A stretch of DNA of 25,388 nt from Acidimicrobiaceae bacterium TMED189. Lineage in GTDB: Bacteria > Actinomycetota > Acidimicrobiia > Actinomarinales > Actinomarinaceae. The stretch lies in assembly GCA_002169845.1 (NCBI GenBank), contig NHIM01000009.1:1-25388 (forward strand), read 5' to 3'. Numbering within the stretch: the first letter of the stretch is position 1; every line of letters begins with the position of its first letter. A model generated the notes under the pieces. It had not been told where the DNA came from. It saw only the letters and a list, made by a program, of their open reading frames with translations, and made no database searches. The position numbers were made by a program, and so were the translations under genes. Shown piece after piece: positions 8,601-16,100 of the stretch.

Positions 8601-10504
8601 CTAAAGGTCTTGGTTCACCGAACGCTATTAACAAGTCTAAGGCTCGATTGAAGTATGAAGAGCTTTTGGAACAGGAAGCTGTTTTGAAAGCTCAGTTTGA
8701 AGAGTTAGAAACAGATCAGTTGTTGCCTTTGCAAGCAGAGATTCAGTCAAAGCTTGCGACTATTACTGCTAAACAAAGTGCTACTGCTCAAGAGATCATG
8801 GAGTTGCAGTTCGATATTATTGAACAGCAACGAATCATTCTTGAGGGAATGGCAGATATTGATGCCATTGTTGCTCCTGGTGGTTTAGCCCGAGGGTTGG
8901 AAGCTACTGAAACGCAGCTCGAAGCAATTAATTTATTGAACTCTGATCGCACTGGACGTGGTTTGAATGCGGTTGGTTTTTATTTCGATGACGCTGTTAA
9001 CGATTATTTGATGAACATGACTGGATTAGGGCGGTCTTTGAATCGAAGTAAGATCAGTGACAAAAGTCGGAATTTGTTGAGTGGTTTGTCGCTTCCAGGT
9101 TCTGTGTCTGATGAATCTTTAGAGTTGTTTGTTGATGCCATGCAGGCGGCAGCAAAAACTCAAGACGTTCAAGCGATGCGATTGTTTGGTCGACGCTATT
9201 CGAAGTTTGTGAACTGGTGGAAAGCTCAAGCTGTTAGCACACCTGGTTTTATTTTGAGGAACATGTATGGAGGCATGTGGGTTAATAACCAAATCAATGG
9301 GGTTCCCATGTCTTACCATCGAAGAGTTAGTGAGATCCGTCGTCAGGTCCGTAAGGTTTCTGACGAACGGGGCATTGACGAAGTCGCTGCGCTAGATGAA
9401 ATCATTGGTTCAGGAAAGTCTCTGAAGCTGAGAGGTTTGAAAGAATCTGTCAGCAATTATGAGATGAGAATGTTTAAGCAATGGTTTGAAGCTGGTTTAG
9501 GCGAGGGTGGGCAAGCTGCGTCCGAAGTTGTTTCTGCTGTGGACTCAGCTGGGTTTGGGTCAGGTCGCGGGTTTCGTGGCCGTACAGTTGGGGGTACATG
9601 GAATCCCCTTCAAGCAGAATTTAAGCCATTTGCGTTTGTGCGTTCAGTAAACACAGACGCTGAGTTTATGATGCGTGGTGCTTTAGCGCATCATGCAATG
9701 ATGAGTGGCTCAACTCTTGATGATGCTTGGTTCCAAGTTAGGAAATATCATTTCGATTATTCAGATTTAACTAAAGGTGATGTCAGAATCAAGCAGTTTG
9801 TGCCGTTCTGGACTTGGCAGAAAAACATTTTGCCTGTGCTAGTTGAATCTATCGGCAAGAAGCCAGCTGCTTGGAATCGAATTAGTCAAGTTAAAGGTGA
9901 ATTAGAAATACATTCTCCAGTTGAGGGACTTGTGCCTGATTACTTTGCGGAGAATATGGGTGTGAGGTTGCCGTTTACTTCAAGCGGTTACCGAATGTAT
10001 GCGCTTCCAGATCTTCCTTTCAAAGACTTGTCTAAGTATTTGAAAGATTTTCCTAGCGCTACTGTTCCTCCTCGAGCAATTGTGGAAAACATTATGCCGT
10101 TCTACAAGTTGCCTATTGAGATGTGGGCGTTAAAGAAATCGTTTGCAGATATCAAGATGACAGGGAGATACGGAGAAGTTCCAGCGACCTGGAATTTTGC
10201 TATGCCTGTTTTGGGTTCTTTGGGTTTAGCTAAAAAGAATTCTAAAGGTCAGTGGGCGATGAAAGATACTTACGCTTATGCGGTTGAGCAGTTTATGCCT
10301 GTGTTAGGTAGATCTCGTAAAGTGTTGCCTTCAGAAAAAGATAAACAGGATCGTTGGTTGACGACGTTCTTTTCAACGTTTTTGGGGCTTGGGTTGCGAA
10401 CTAATGATCCTTCTTCGCAAAGAAGTAAGTTGTATAAGATGCGAGAAGAGTTCTCTAAAGACATTCAAGACTTTAGAGACATTGAAGGTGTGGGATCGGA
10501 GTAG
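5669..10504 (+). CDS. Very large putative internal virion/ejection protein (1611 aa)
   Basis: This gene fills about a fifth of the window. GAGG stands eight bases before the ATG. A hydrophobic, Gly/Ala-rich stretch around residues 115-150 (P-L-D-F-V-V-G-L-G-L-D-I-A-L-D-P-L-T) could insert into a membrane. The central third (roughly residues 740-1100) is dense in Glu, Gln, Leu and Ala and reads as long coiled coil. The C-terminal part holds F-D-Y-S-D-L-T-K-G-D-V-R-I-K-Q-F-V-P-F-W-T-W, a motif I recall from giant virion proteins of other environmental phages. No clear transglycosylase or protease site was seen. An ejected protein aiding DNA entry is the best guess; a tape-measure role is less likely given the gene order. 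Confidence 0.8.
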   Translation: MANLGFNPSQGQFTKRRKPKTPNFVIEGLVNQKEPLVLPLGDLAASPSQAGEDGNGFDVPILGDVLRLIDKPRAGIVSGIKEIGDIFDSDNSFSVGEWWNQTNDNIMMGEVLRDWDVDLPGPLDFVVGLGLDIALDPLTYMAGAGLAARAAKADDVVKALQGAAKATTNASKAAELTAAADRVRKTRSVLSAGDNLADIGISTGMRFTIPGTGKLGRRVIERPLRRLAPNSKVGKWLDAKRVDQLAQVNVGPGGSYRWIKGERLFDLNNPKARKLIASRLAQLRKMNKQAAKIPSGSPSARAAQVAAGMAVEIPLLRIPGLGKAASVAFVASLPGKMLGAAAKTKIGQSMGDVLSSRSEINRMIRSDDPAAVEAGLYLSRITNQATVKSMRWENQRMLGLRSLSKNASKEGIDFDVLMRAAEEPPGSAFLGAIDPRFVDDEAWAAAHADAQAWWQEAGEAFNTELSLSQLPLIKDEYYVARYLNAEGSRYVNSNDDVFDFATAEGLAGSSLKARKYATPAGMRRLREAGEITDRNVVDSLGLQQGDNIDEAFELALDEGVEITLENGNKVSNRYFGGPLQNVDEAGSVLTQMENMGKEAMGADGWKTFFSDDARAGIARYLGTMTKHIRSQAVVDGMRDAGVVIQGVNGRIQRRMGEGVWDTIHRAQRAQQRSGDKLDDARRQATRYASDVENYTKTPAELGLRGSAAEMTEQLAETEFPRLQTGGGTVKSQVSRQVEEAGVIEQMSEIQGLVDDVAEAVAALETGNAANLSAAARELLKGMELKTPTPALKKALKNRETAASALEQASERVHVLGSEISDIRRLQSTIKAVIAQSGDPAVFGEVQAALNSLDEQLRMLEEGLRETNQRLVRNILDNDPTAQAAEALAQLADVHTVEQLDMFGVQWKELLDSDPLFRHYIDEVGKLKRLELEVGYAAKTKISEFMNAAGEVTPKIRAEFDAKLVELAAKRAALEEQIAKGLGSPNAINKSKARLKYEELLEQEAVLKAQFEELETDQLLPLQAEIQSKLATITAKQSATAQEIMELQFDIIEQQRIILEGMADIDAIVAPGGLARGLEATETQLEAINLLNSDRTGRGLNAVGFYFDDAVNDYLMNMTGLGRSLNRSKISDKSRNLLSGLSLPGSVSDESLELFVDAMQAAAKTQDVQAMRLFGRRYSKFVNWWKAQAVSTPGFILRNMYGGMWVNNQINGVPMSYHRRVSEIRRQVRKVSDERGIDEVAALDEIIGSGKSLKLRGLKESVSNYEMRMFKQWFEAGLGEGGQAASEVVSAVDSAGFGSGRGFRGRTVGGTWNPLQAEFKPFAFVRSVNTDAEFMMRGALAHHAMMSGSTLDDAWFQVRKYHFDYSDLTKGDVRIKQFVPFWTWQKNILPVLVESIGKKPAAWNRISQVKGELEIHSPVEGLVPDYFAENMGVRLPFTSSGYRMYALPDLPFKDLSKYLKDFPSATVPPRAIVENIMPFYKLPIEMWALKKSFADIKMTGRYGEVPATWNFAMPVLGSLGLAKKNSKGQWAMKDTYAYAVEQFMPVLGRSRKVLPSEKDKQDRWLTTFFSTFLGLGLRTNDPSSQRSKLYKMREEFSKDIQDFRDIEGVGSE

Positions 10505-10507
10505 AAT

Positions 10508-11284
10508 TTGTATATGTCTCCCACAATTATTTCTAGAGCTGGATGGGATGCCCGTCCTCCTAAACGAAGGTTCACTCCATTAAAGAAATGGCGTGTTCAA
10601 GGAATTGTCTTGCATCACAGTGGTGTGAAGAACGCCCCTAAGGGCGTGACAGCTGTGAAGGCGTATGAGCGTTTCCATATGGATTCTCGGGGTTGGAACG
10701 CTATTGCTTATAATTGGTTAGTTGACGAAGAGGGAGTTATCTATGCGGGGCGAGGCCCTAGTGTCGTTTCTGGTGCTACTAAGGGTTGGAATTCTCGTAC
10801 TGAGTCGATTTGTTTCACGGGCTGGGGGGATGTAAAAGTTCCTGAGGCTGCTTTGAAGTCTATTAAGTGGCTGATTGCTGATATTCAGCATCGTTATGAC
10901 AACAAGTTGTGGGTTAAAGGGCATCGAGATGTAGGTAATTCGACTTGTCCAGGGAACTGGTTGTATGACTGGTTGAAGTCTGGAATGCCTGAAAGGGTCG
11001 AAGATCCAGTTAATGTCGACTGGGACGGCGTGAGCGCTCATTTGGAGGGCTTAAAGAACATTGTTCTAGCTAGCCCCCTTTCGAAACGTAAGAGAAGCCG
11101 TGGGGAGGCTGTGAGGGCTGTTCAGCAAAGATTGAAAGATCTTGGCTTTGAGCCTGGGGGGATAGACGGTATTTACGGATACAACACGAAACGGGCAGTG
11201 AAAATGTTCCAGGTTAGATACGCTTCGTTTCTCAAAGTTGATGGCGTAGTTGGTGGCAATACATGGGATGTGTTGTTTAGCTAG
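10508..11284 (+). CDS. Endolysin: N-acetylmuramoyl-L-alanine amidase with peptidoglycan-binding domain
   Basis: The enzyme cuts the bond between N-acetylmuramic acid and L-alanine in peptidoglycan for host lysis. Residues 30-150 form an Amidase_2 (T7 lysozyme-like) domain: zinc ligands are H36 or H37 in L-H-H-S-G-V, H139 in K-G-H-R-D-V and C147 in S-T-C-P-G, with supporting Y68 and K137. Residues 195-256 are a PG_binding_1 domain (A-V-Q-Q-R-L-K-D-L-G...I-D-G-I-Y-G...A-V-K-M-F-Q). There is no signal peptide, so export needs the nearby holin. The TTG start at 10508 lies six bases after GGAG; an ATG at 10514 is the alternative, with longer spacing. Confidence 0.93.
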   Translation: MYMSPTIISRAGWDARPPKRRFTPLKKWRVQGIVLHHSGVKNAPKGVTAVKAYERFHMDSRGWNAIAYNWLVDEEGVIYAGRGPSVVSGATKGWNSRTESICFTGWGDVKVPEAALKSIKWLIADIQHRYDNKLWVKGHRDVGNSTCPGNWLYDWLKSGMPERVEDPVNVDWDGVSAHLEGLKNIVLASPLSKRKRSRGEAVRAVQQRLKDLGFEPGGIDGIYGYNTKRAVKMFQVRYASFLKVDGVVGGNTWDVLFS

Positions 11285-11320
11285 CTGGGCCACGGATAGC
11301 TCTCTATAGGAGGTACCAGA

Positions 11321-11506
11321 ATGGCTAAAGGAAAAGGGTACGGGTCGTTTGGCGACACTTTTGGCAATGCGGATGAACAACCATACGATTCGTCGTCGGT
11401 TGACAACATGGCTGACATGGCTGCTAAAGCAAAAAGTGATGCTGCTTACTTACGATCCACTCCACTTGGCAATCAAGCACATGGCGGACGACCACTCGGC
11501 AAATGA
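11321..11506 (+). CDS. Small hypothetical protein (61 aa)
   Basis: A near-perfect ribosome site (TAGGAGGT) precedes the ATG, the strongest in this part of the window and a sign of high expression. The protein is Gly/Asp/Ser rich with short Lys-Gly ends (M-A-K-G-K-G-Y-G-S-F and P-L-G-K). No domain is recognised. It sits between endolysin and holin, and its stop overlaps the next start (ATGA). It could be a minor virion protein or a lysis accessory. Confidence 0.75.
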   Translation: MAKGKGYGSFGDTFGNADEQPYDSSSVDNMADMAAKAKSDAAYLRSTPLGNQAHGGRPLGK

Positions 11507-11583
11507 AAAAACCACCTAAAAAAGCGGCATATTCAAAACCAAAGAAAAGCCGCAAACGTGCTCGTCGCCCAGTGAAATATTAG
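11503..11583 (+). CDS. Tiny, highly basic 26-aa protein
   Basis: The frame starts at an ATG overlapping the previous TGA and ends at TAG 11581-11583. Thirteen of 26 residues are Lys or Arg (K-K-P-P-K-K...K-P-K-K-S-R-K-R-A-R-R-P), with no acidic residue. Translational coupling and the exact fit between neighbours support expression. Such a peptide could bind DNA or RNA or interact with membrane phospholipids, but function is unknown. Confidence 0.6.
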   Translation: MKKPPKKAAYSKPKKSRKRARRPVKY

Positions 11584-11594
11584 AAAGGCAAGAA

Positions 11595-11789
11595 GTGACT
11601 GAAGAGACAGTTAAAACGAAGTTCTCATGGACAGACTGGATTGAAAGATCAGTTTGGACAGGTGTGGAATCAGCGTTAGCTGTAGTAGTCGTAACTGACG
11701 TATCAAGCCTGAAAGCTGCAGCTACTGCTTTTGCTGCGGCTGCTATTGCGGCATTGAAAACGTTAGCTAAGGCACGTCTTGGCAGGTAA
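11595..11789 (+). CDS. Probable holin (r1t-like, 64 aa)
   Basis: The GTG start follows AAAGG. The product has a charged N-terminus with W-T-D-W-I-E-R-S-V-W-T, one hydrophobic segment (A-L-A-V-V-V-V-T-D-V), a short polar turn, a second Ala-rich hydrophobic segment (about residues 44-55) and a basic tail (K-A-R-L-G-R). This is the layout of r1t-type holins of Gram-positive phages, which form inner-membrane pores that release the endolysin. Location just after the amidase supports the call. Family homology is judged by pattern only. Confidence 0.75.
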   Translation: MTEETVKTKFSWTDWIERSVWTGVESALAVVVVTDVSSLKAAATAFAAAAIAALKTLAKARLGR

Positions 11790-11791
11790 CT

Positions 11792-12112
11792 GTGGAAGAA
11801 GAAGCGTTTGAAGATAATTGGGCTGACTTTATGGCAGCTCAAGGTCTTGCTCTAGAGGATGAGTTAGAAGAATCAATTCGAGATTCTGTCGGTTTACTCG
11901 ATATTCAGGACGGGACTCATGCTCAATGGGTTGAAGAAGATCTTGCTGTTCTTTTTGTTTTTAACCCTGACGAGCTAGATTCAATCTTAAACGCTTGGGG
12001 CGAAGCTAAAGATGGAAACATTGTCGCTTTAGGAGCAATATTGCATTGGCTTCAAGGGCTCAGCGATTTCCTGCAAGCTTGCGTAAACTCTCACGATGAA
12101 GGACTTACTTAG
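11792..12112 (+). CDS. Small acidic protein of unknown function at the end of the late operon
   Basis: This 106-aa protein starts at GTG two bases after the holin stop. It is strongly acidic, with E-D-E-L-E-E-S-I and V-E-E-D-L-A-V-L-F-V-F stretches, and appears soluble and helical. It is the last plus-strand gene; its final 8 bases overlap the end of the convergent minus-strand HTH gene. No family is recognised. It may modulate lysis or be an unrelated late gene. Confidence 0.72.
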   Translation: MEEEAFEDNWADFMAAQGLALEDELEESIRDSVGLLDIQDGTHAQWVEEDLAVLFVFNPDELDSILNAWGEAKDGNIVALGAILHWLQGLSDFLQACVNSHDEGLT

Positions 12113-12608
12113 ATAAGTATTCTCTGACTACTTCTTGTTCGAGTAATCCATCTCTTAGTTTATGAGCTAGTTGGTCGCGTATTCGTGCCAAACTAGTTTT
12201 AGGGATGCCGCTTAGCTGAGCTAATGACCGTAGAGTTAAACCCCAGTCGACGAGCATTTGGTATAACCACTGCTCGTCGTCTGTTAAAGATAAGAACACT
12301 TCTTGGACTGCTATGATCAGTTCTTCTCTGCGAAATTCTCTTTCTTCGTAAGACAAGGGGACTGTCTGATTCGGCGCAGTTGACATTGTTGCTTCATAAA
12401 TGTTTTCTGGAACTGGTTTATGCCAAGAATGGTGTTCATGTTCGCCGTAAAGAGCGCGTTTGGGCCCATCGAAATGTAAGCCCCTGCTTTGAGATCTTTT
12501 TGTTATTATCTCAGCCCACGGTCGTTGTGGTTTCAACGAAGGGAATTTGAAACCTTTCAGAGTTTCAAATAGTTGTTCTACCCATTCTCCCTGGTCTTGG
12601 TCATCCAT
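12105..12608 (-). CDS. HTH protein resembling sigma factor region 4 (possible late regulator)
   Basis: The 167-aa protein carries a C-terminal helix-turn-helix at about residues 108-155: L-S-L-T-D-D-E-Q-W-L-Y-Q-M-L-V then T-L-R-S-L-A-Q-L-S-G-I-P-K-T-S-L-A-R-I-R, followed by L-A-H-K-L-R-D. This layout matches the -35-binding region 4 of sigma-70 family proteins and phage late activators. The N-terminal 90 residues are not recognised and no region 2 is visible, so it is unlikely to be a complete sigma factor. As the last gene of the replication operon it could switch on late transcription. The start overlaps the previous stop by 8 bp. Confidence 0.75.
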   Translation of the reverse strand: MDDQDQGEWVEQLFETLKGFKFPSLKPQRPWAEIITKRSQSRGLHFDGPKRALYGEHEHHSWHKPVPENIYEATMSTAPNQTVPLSYEEREFRREELIIAVQEVFLSLTDDEQWLYQMLVDWGLTLRSLAQLSGIPKTSLARIRDQLAHKLRDGLLEQEVVREYLSK

Positions 12609-13080
12609 TGACCCAAGGTAAAAGTTTGGAGCTTATAGATATGTAAGCTTTACCTTCAGGGTATTTGCCGAACTGAACATCTTCTTTGTTAATTATTTTC
12701 ATCATTTCAGGCCAAGGAAGTTCAGCGTAGGTTTGGCGTGTAGTTGACCACACCCAAAACCACACTGGTGTTCCTAGGTTGTTCCATTGTTCAAGAGCAA
12801 CAATTTTCTCAATCTTTATTTTGAGAGGCCTGCTAGCTATGCCTTGAACTTCGACAAGACGAGTCGGAATTTCTTGCATGTAGTCGGGCATGTAACGTAA
12901 TGACAACGCAAGTTTATGTAATTTGAAGTCAGTTCCGTTTGAGTTTTTAGGTCTGTTGTGACCTAGCCGTGCCCAGTTTTGATTGAAATGTTCAAACATT
13001 CCTTCAGCTTCATCGCCCATTGACTCAAATCGTTCTGCGAACGGTTTATCTGAGAATGCCCGTGGAGCTGTAACAGTCAT
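12601..13080 (-). CDS. Probable PD-(D/E)XK superfamily nuclease (resolvase or endonuclease-like)
   Basis: In this 159-aa protein, residues 62-92 read R-Y-M-P-D-Y-M...R-L-V-E-V-Q-G-I...L-K-I-K-I-E-K. This is the core arrangement of PD-(D/E)XK enzymes: D66, then E77-V-Q79, then lysines 87 and 89, with an acidic helix upstream (E24, E26). The usual motif lysine is replaced by Gln, a change known in some active members. The following L-E-Q-W-N...P-V-W-F-W-V strand fits the fold. It overlaps RusA by 4 bp (ATGA), so a joint role in DNA branch processing is likely. The call is from motifs, not from alignment. Confidence 0.6.
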   Translation of the reverse strand: MTVTAPRAFSDKPFAERFESMGDEAEGMFEHFNQNWARLGHNRPKNSNGTDFKLHKLALSLRYMPDYMQEIPTRLVEVQGIASRPLKIKIEKIVALEQWNNLGTPVWFWVWSTTRQTYAELPWPEMMKIINKEDVQFGKYPEGKAYISISSKLLPWVNG

Positions 13081-13418
13081 GTCTTTTTACCTACGATTTC
13101 GTGAATCTGGATATCATCATCGTAAGCTATTCCGTTCAATCCGTCTTCGATAGCTTTAAGGTAGTTAGTAGTATCTCCTCGGAGTTTGCTTTTCTCCTGA
13201 TCCATCTCAGTGATTGTTATGTGTGCTCGTTTGTCGTTTAGCACTACGCTCACTTTGATTGGGCCTTCAAACTTTGGCCCGTTATAAGCTTCTGCAACAG
13301 CTTTTTCGTAAGCTCGAGTGCTTTCCGAAGTGTAGGCGTACCCTTTCTTAGAGAAACGGGGACGCCCTTTCACTTTCGGTCGGCCAGGGACAGTGAACTT
13401 ATAGCTAAGTTTCTTCAC
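13077..13418 (-). CDS. rusA: RusA-family Holliday junction resolvase
   Basis: RusA enzymes cut four-way DNA junctions as dimers and clean branched phage DNA before packaging. The 113-aa product is of normal family length. It shows the N-terminal F-T-V-P-G-R-P-K-V-K-G-R-P-R-F strand and the acidic active-site set: D82 in G-D-T-T-N, D92 in E-D-G-L-N-G, and D100-D102 in Y-D-D-D-I-Q-I, with a closing lysine pair. The start is GTG (in-frame Met follows no closer), overlapping the end of the primase gene by 14 bp; its ribosome site is weak, suggesting translational coupling. Confidence 0.88.
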   Translation of the reverse strand: MKKLSYKFTVPGRPKVKGRPRFSKKGYAYTSESTRAYEKAVAEAYNGPKFEGPIKVSVVLNDKRAHITITEMDQEKSKLRGDTTNYLKAIEDGLNGIAYDDDIQIHEIVGKKT

Positions 13419-14355
13419 GCGGTTCCACTCGAGTTGACGCTGATTCCACTAAATCTCGTAAGTATTTTTCACGTTCGACACGGTCAACATACTTGCCTAA
13501 ACGATCATCAAGCTTCCTCACCCAATCAATTGTGGCATCAATCGAGTAACCTTGCCACAATAGGCTCCCTGCGAATGCAAACATGGCAGCTGAACGATCT
13601 TCGAAAATAGTTTGATCCCAGATCTTTCTGGCTGTCCCGTAAAACTCGCCGTCACTCCTACCGCCTCCTGAATACTGGGGGGCTTTAGGTTGAGTCGCCT
13701 CATACAAACGAACAAGTTCTCTGAACACAGGTAAAGAAACTCGGCTAGCCCAGGCAGCTTTCACAAATGATTCTACGTCATAAAATTTAGAAGGAGTAAC
13801 GTCTGGAATAAACACTTCATGTCTTCCCATAGCCCTGCTATGAGGGTAAGGAAGGCGCAGACAGTTCCCAATCTTTTCTTCAGTAAGAATTACTTGTTTC
13901 GGATATACCTCTTTGATTGGTACATCCACGACTCGACATGCCCCAATCATCCCTTTGCGGCCTATAGAAGCTGCTATGGGCTGATCGAAATACACCCAGA
14001 CGTGATACCCCTTGCTCTTAGAAGTTTCCTTGAATGACTTGATTCCTTTTGCTGAAAGTATTTTTTGTAGGTTGTCTGCATGAACGTCTGAGGTTTTGCC
14101 TTCGTCTAAATCAACGGCAACCCAATTGACCATCCAAACTCCGTTCATTTTCCAGAGCGGATAAACCCCAAGGGTTTTTCCTTCGCCAGAACCATCTAAA
14201 TGTTCGACAATTCTTTGCGTGTAGGCGGGGTCTTCGCAAGTAGCGTATGTTTTGTCTTCTTCTCGGAAAGGATTTACCCGAAACGAAACATCAGCTAAAT
14301 GTCCACCAAAGTGAAGTTGGGCAAACTGTTCTACAGTTGTGTTTATTGAACCCAT
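13405..14355 (-). CDS. DNA primase, archaeo-eukaryotic (AEP/TOTE-like) type
   Basis: The protein would make primers for phage DNA replication. The ATG at 14355 is chosen because AGAGGA lies just upstream; an in-frame upstream start at 14406 would extend into the ATPase gene. Of 316 residues, the AEP core is visible: D82-x-D84 in W-V-A-V-D-L-D-E-G, then S-K-S-K-G-Y-H-V-W-V-Y with H118, and later G-N-C-L-R-L-P-Y-P-H-S. The pattern matches the TOTE-type primase domain found in many phages. The C-terminal 100 residues look helical, without a zinc finger. It is coupled to the DnaB-like ATPase upstream (13-bp overlap), forming a primase-helicase pair. Confidence 0.85.
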   Translation of the reverse strand: MGSINTTVEQFAQLHFGGHLADVSFRVNPFREEDKTYATCEDPAYTQRIVEHLDGSGEGKTLGVYPLWKMNGVWMVNWVAVDLDEGKTSDVHADNLQKILSAKGIKSFKETSKSKGYHVWVYFDQPIAASIGRKGMIGACRVVDVPIKEVYPKQVILTEEKIGNCLRLPYPHSRAMGRHEVFIPDVTPSKFYDVESFVKAAWASRVSLPVFRELVRLYEATQPKAPQYSGGGRSDGEFYGTARKIWDQTIFEDRSAAMFAFAGSLLWQGYSIDATIDWVRKLDDRLGKYVDRVEREKYLRDLVESASTRVEPREET

Positions 14356-15320
14356 CTGTCGTCCTCTGGAATATCGCTCTGTAAATATTCTCGCACAAGT
14401 CCACAATGCGGGTCCATGAAATAGTCAATAGGTGGCTGTGTGACATGGCAAGGAGGTCTTTTGTTCTTGCAAAGATCAAGGGACACTGTGACTGAATGGA
14501 TGCGGCGTTCTGCTTCTGAAAGTTTTGGGTCATCTCTCCGTCTAAAGACATTGAGCTGCAAGATTGCATATTCATCGGCATTGAATTTTCCGTCGTCCAT
14601 TCCTCTAGATGTACCTCGAGTAGAGCCTTTGCCTGACTGGTGAACTAACCCAACAGGAAGATTCTCTGTTTCAGCCCAGTCTTTCAATCCTTTAAGTACG
14701 GTTGAAACACCTTCGTATCCTGATGCGCCTGGAAGTTGCTCCAAGAAGTCGACCATGACAAAGCGTGGCTTTTGCTGCCAATAGTCTTCGCATTCCCTCA
14801 TAGCTTCGGACATGTCTCGGAAAGACATAGCGCTAGGAAAGATTTTGACTCGATCGAGGAAACCGTGTTTAGCTTCTTCGATTTCATTCATGATGGCTTC
14901 GTCTTGTACACGTAATGCCTGTTCTACTTCAGCTAAATTTCGCTGGTAGAGAAGCGCATATAGTTTAGAGATCACCAATATTTCTGGTTCATCTGGAGTG
15001 TAAATAACTCCATAAAAATTTGGATCTTCTAAAAGATTTCTTGCCATTGATGACAGAAGTACAGCCGATTTTCCGCTGTGTGCTCGACCTGTTACGACGA
15101 GTACGTCGCTAGGCCATACGCCTCTCATCTTCTGATCAATATCGGTTAAGCCAAGATAGAAGCAGTCATGGCTTCCTTTGGCGTATTCGACCCATCGTTC
15201 CACTGCCGCAGCAGTTGGTCGAAAGAATTTGTATTGAGTCTCCCCTTCTGGGATGTCAACGCTCTCTAAGAGAGCATCAACATCCTCAGAACTGAGGGCG
15301 ACTGGTCCATCGCCCGTCAT
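14343..15320 (-). CDS. DnaB-like/RecA-fold replicative helicase ATPase
   Basis: The 325-aa protein is a RecA-type motor. Walker A is G-R-A-H-S-G-K-S at residues 78-85; Walker B is F-V-M-V-D-F-L-E at about 187-194; a DnaB-type sensor H227-Q228 lies in V-G-L-V-H-Q-S-G-K-G; and a basic K-N-K-R at 285-288 fits the K/R finger. About 75 residues precede the ATPase core, so the usual DnaB N-terminal domain is missing or much reduced. With the adjacent primase it would drive fork movement. TAA of the upstream gene abuts its ATG. Confidence 0.87.
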   Translation of the reverse strand: MTGDGPVALSSEDVDALLESVDIPEGETQYKFFRPTAAAVERWVEYAKGSHDCFYLGLTDIDQKMRGVWPSDVLVVTGRAHSGKSAVLLSSMARNLLEDPNFYGVIYTPDEPEILVISKLYALLYQRNLAEVEQALRVQDEAIMNEIEEAKHGFLDRVKIFPSAMSFRDMSEAMRECEDYWQQKPRFVMVDFLEQLPGASGYEGVSTVLKGLKDWAETENLPVGLVHQSGKGSTRGTSRGMDDGKFNADEYAILQLNVFRRRDDPKLSEAERRIHSVTVSLDLCKNKRPPCHVTQPPIDYFMDPHCGLVREYLQSDIPEDDRWVQ

Positions 15321-16085
15321 TTATCCCCCTTGGTGTAGCTCTGCTCGACGTGAAGTCCAGTCCCACTCGATTGCATCCGCTTGGGTTTGTCCACCTGCTT
15401 GGTCCCACACTTTCAACGGAACGTTAGAGTCTGCTGGTTTAATCCAGATACCCACGTCGCGCGCTGTGTTTATTCCAATGTGAACCAAAGCATCTTTCGA
15501 CACAGAGAAGTTCGGCATTTCTTTGCCGTTCTTGCTGATCTGTGGCGAGTAGTCACCACTTTCTTTCACCTCGTACACCTTGATGGTGCCGCCTGCGTTG
15601 TCAGCCCAAGCCGCTGGTTGGAAAGCCAGCAGGTTAAATGCTGCCTGCTGCAACTCAGCGGACTTGCCCATACAAAAGTCATTACGGGCATAAACACGTC
15701 CAGCTCCAGCTGTAGGACCTGCGGGTGCAGGTGCTGAAACTGCTACGGGTGAAGCTTGGGCAAAGGCTCCTGCGGGTTCAGCTGGCGCTGAACTCGGAGC
15801 CGCCGCCTGGGGGGTGCTTGCTTTATTATCTGAAGCCCTGGAAACGCCGCTTTTCAGGCGTCGCATCACAACCCCGTTAGGAGATAAATCTATTTCCTGA
15901 CCTGATTGTTTAAGGACTTCTGATTTCACTTGCTCAAATAGGCCCGAAGCTTCTGCAATGATACCTTCGTCGCCCATTGATTCAGGGACTGTCCTCTCAA
16001 TAGTGAGCGTATAGTCCGCTGTTTCATATGGAGCCTCACTTACTTTCTGTGTGAAGCTAACTGTCACCTTTGCTGTGTCAGTCAT
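15321..16085 (-). CDS. Unknown replication-operon protein with Ala/Pro linker (possible ssDNA-binding role)
   Basis: This 254-aa protein has an N-terminal beta-like domain (residues 1-80, beginning T-V-S-F-T-Q-K-V), a long Ala/Pro/Ser linker (about 88-128), and a C-terminal domain (130-254) with W-A-D-N-A-G-G-T-I-K-V-Y-E-V and V-G-I-W-I-K-P-A-D. No family is recognised. It lies between nuclease and helicase, where phages often place single-strand-binding proteins, and no other SSB candidate is visible. The SSB role is an inference from position only. A strong GAAAGG ribosome site precedes the ATG. Confidence 0.7.
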   Translation of the reverse strand: MTDTAKVTVSFTQKVSEAPYETADYTLTIERTVPESMGDEGIIAEASGLFEQVKSEVLKQSGQEIDLSPNGVVMRRLKSGVSRASDNKASTPQAAAPSSAPAEPAGAFAQASPVAVSAPAPAGPTAGAGRVYARNDFCMGKSAELQQAAFNLLAFQPAAWADNAGGTIKVYEVKESGDYSPQISKNGKEMPNFSVSKDALVHIGINTARDVGIWIKPADSNVPLKVWDQAGGQTQADAIEWDWTSRRAELHQGG

Positions 16086-16100
16086 CTCTTACCTTTCTCC

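Noticed and set aside
12105..12608. Complete sigma factor
   Set aside because: Only a region-4-like HTH is visible; no region 2 sequence, and the N-terminal part is unrelated, so it is called an HTH regulator.
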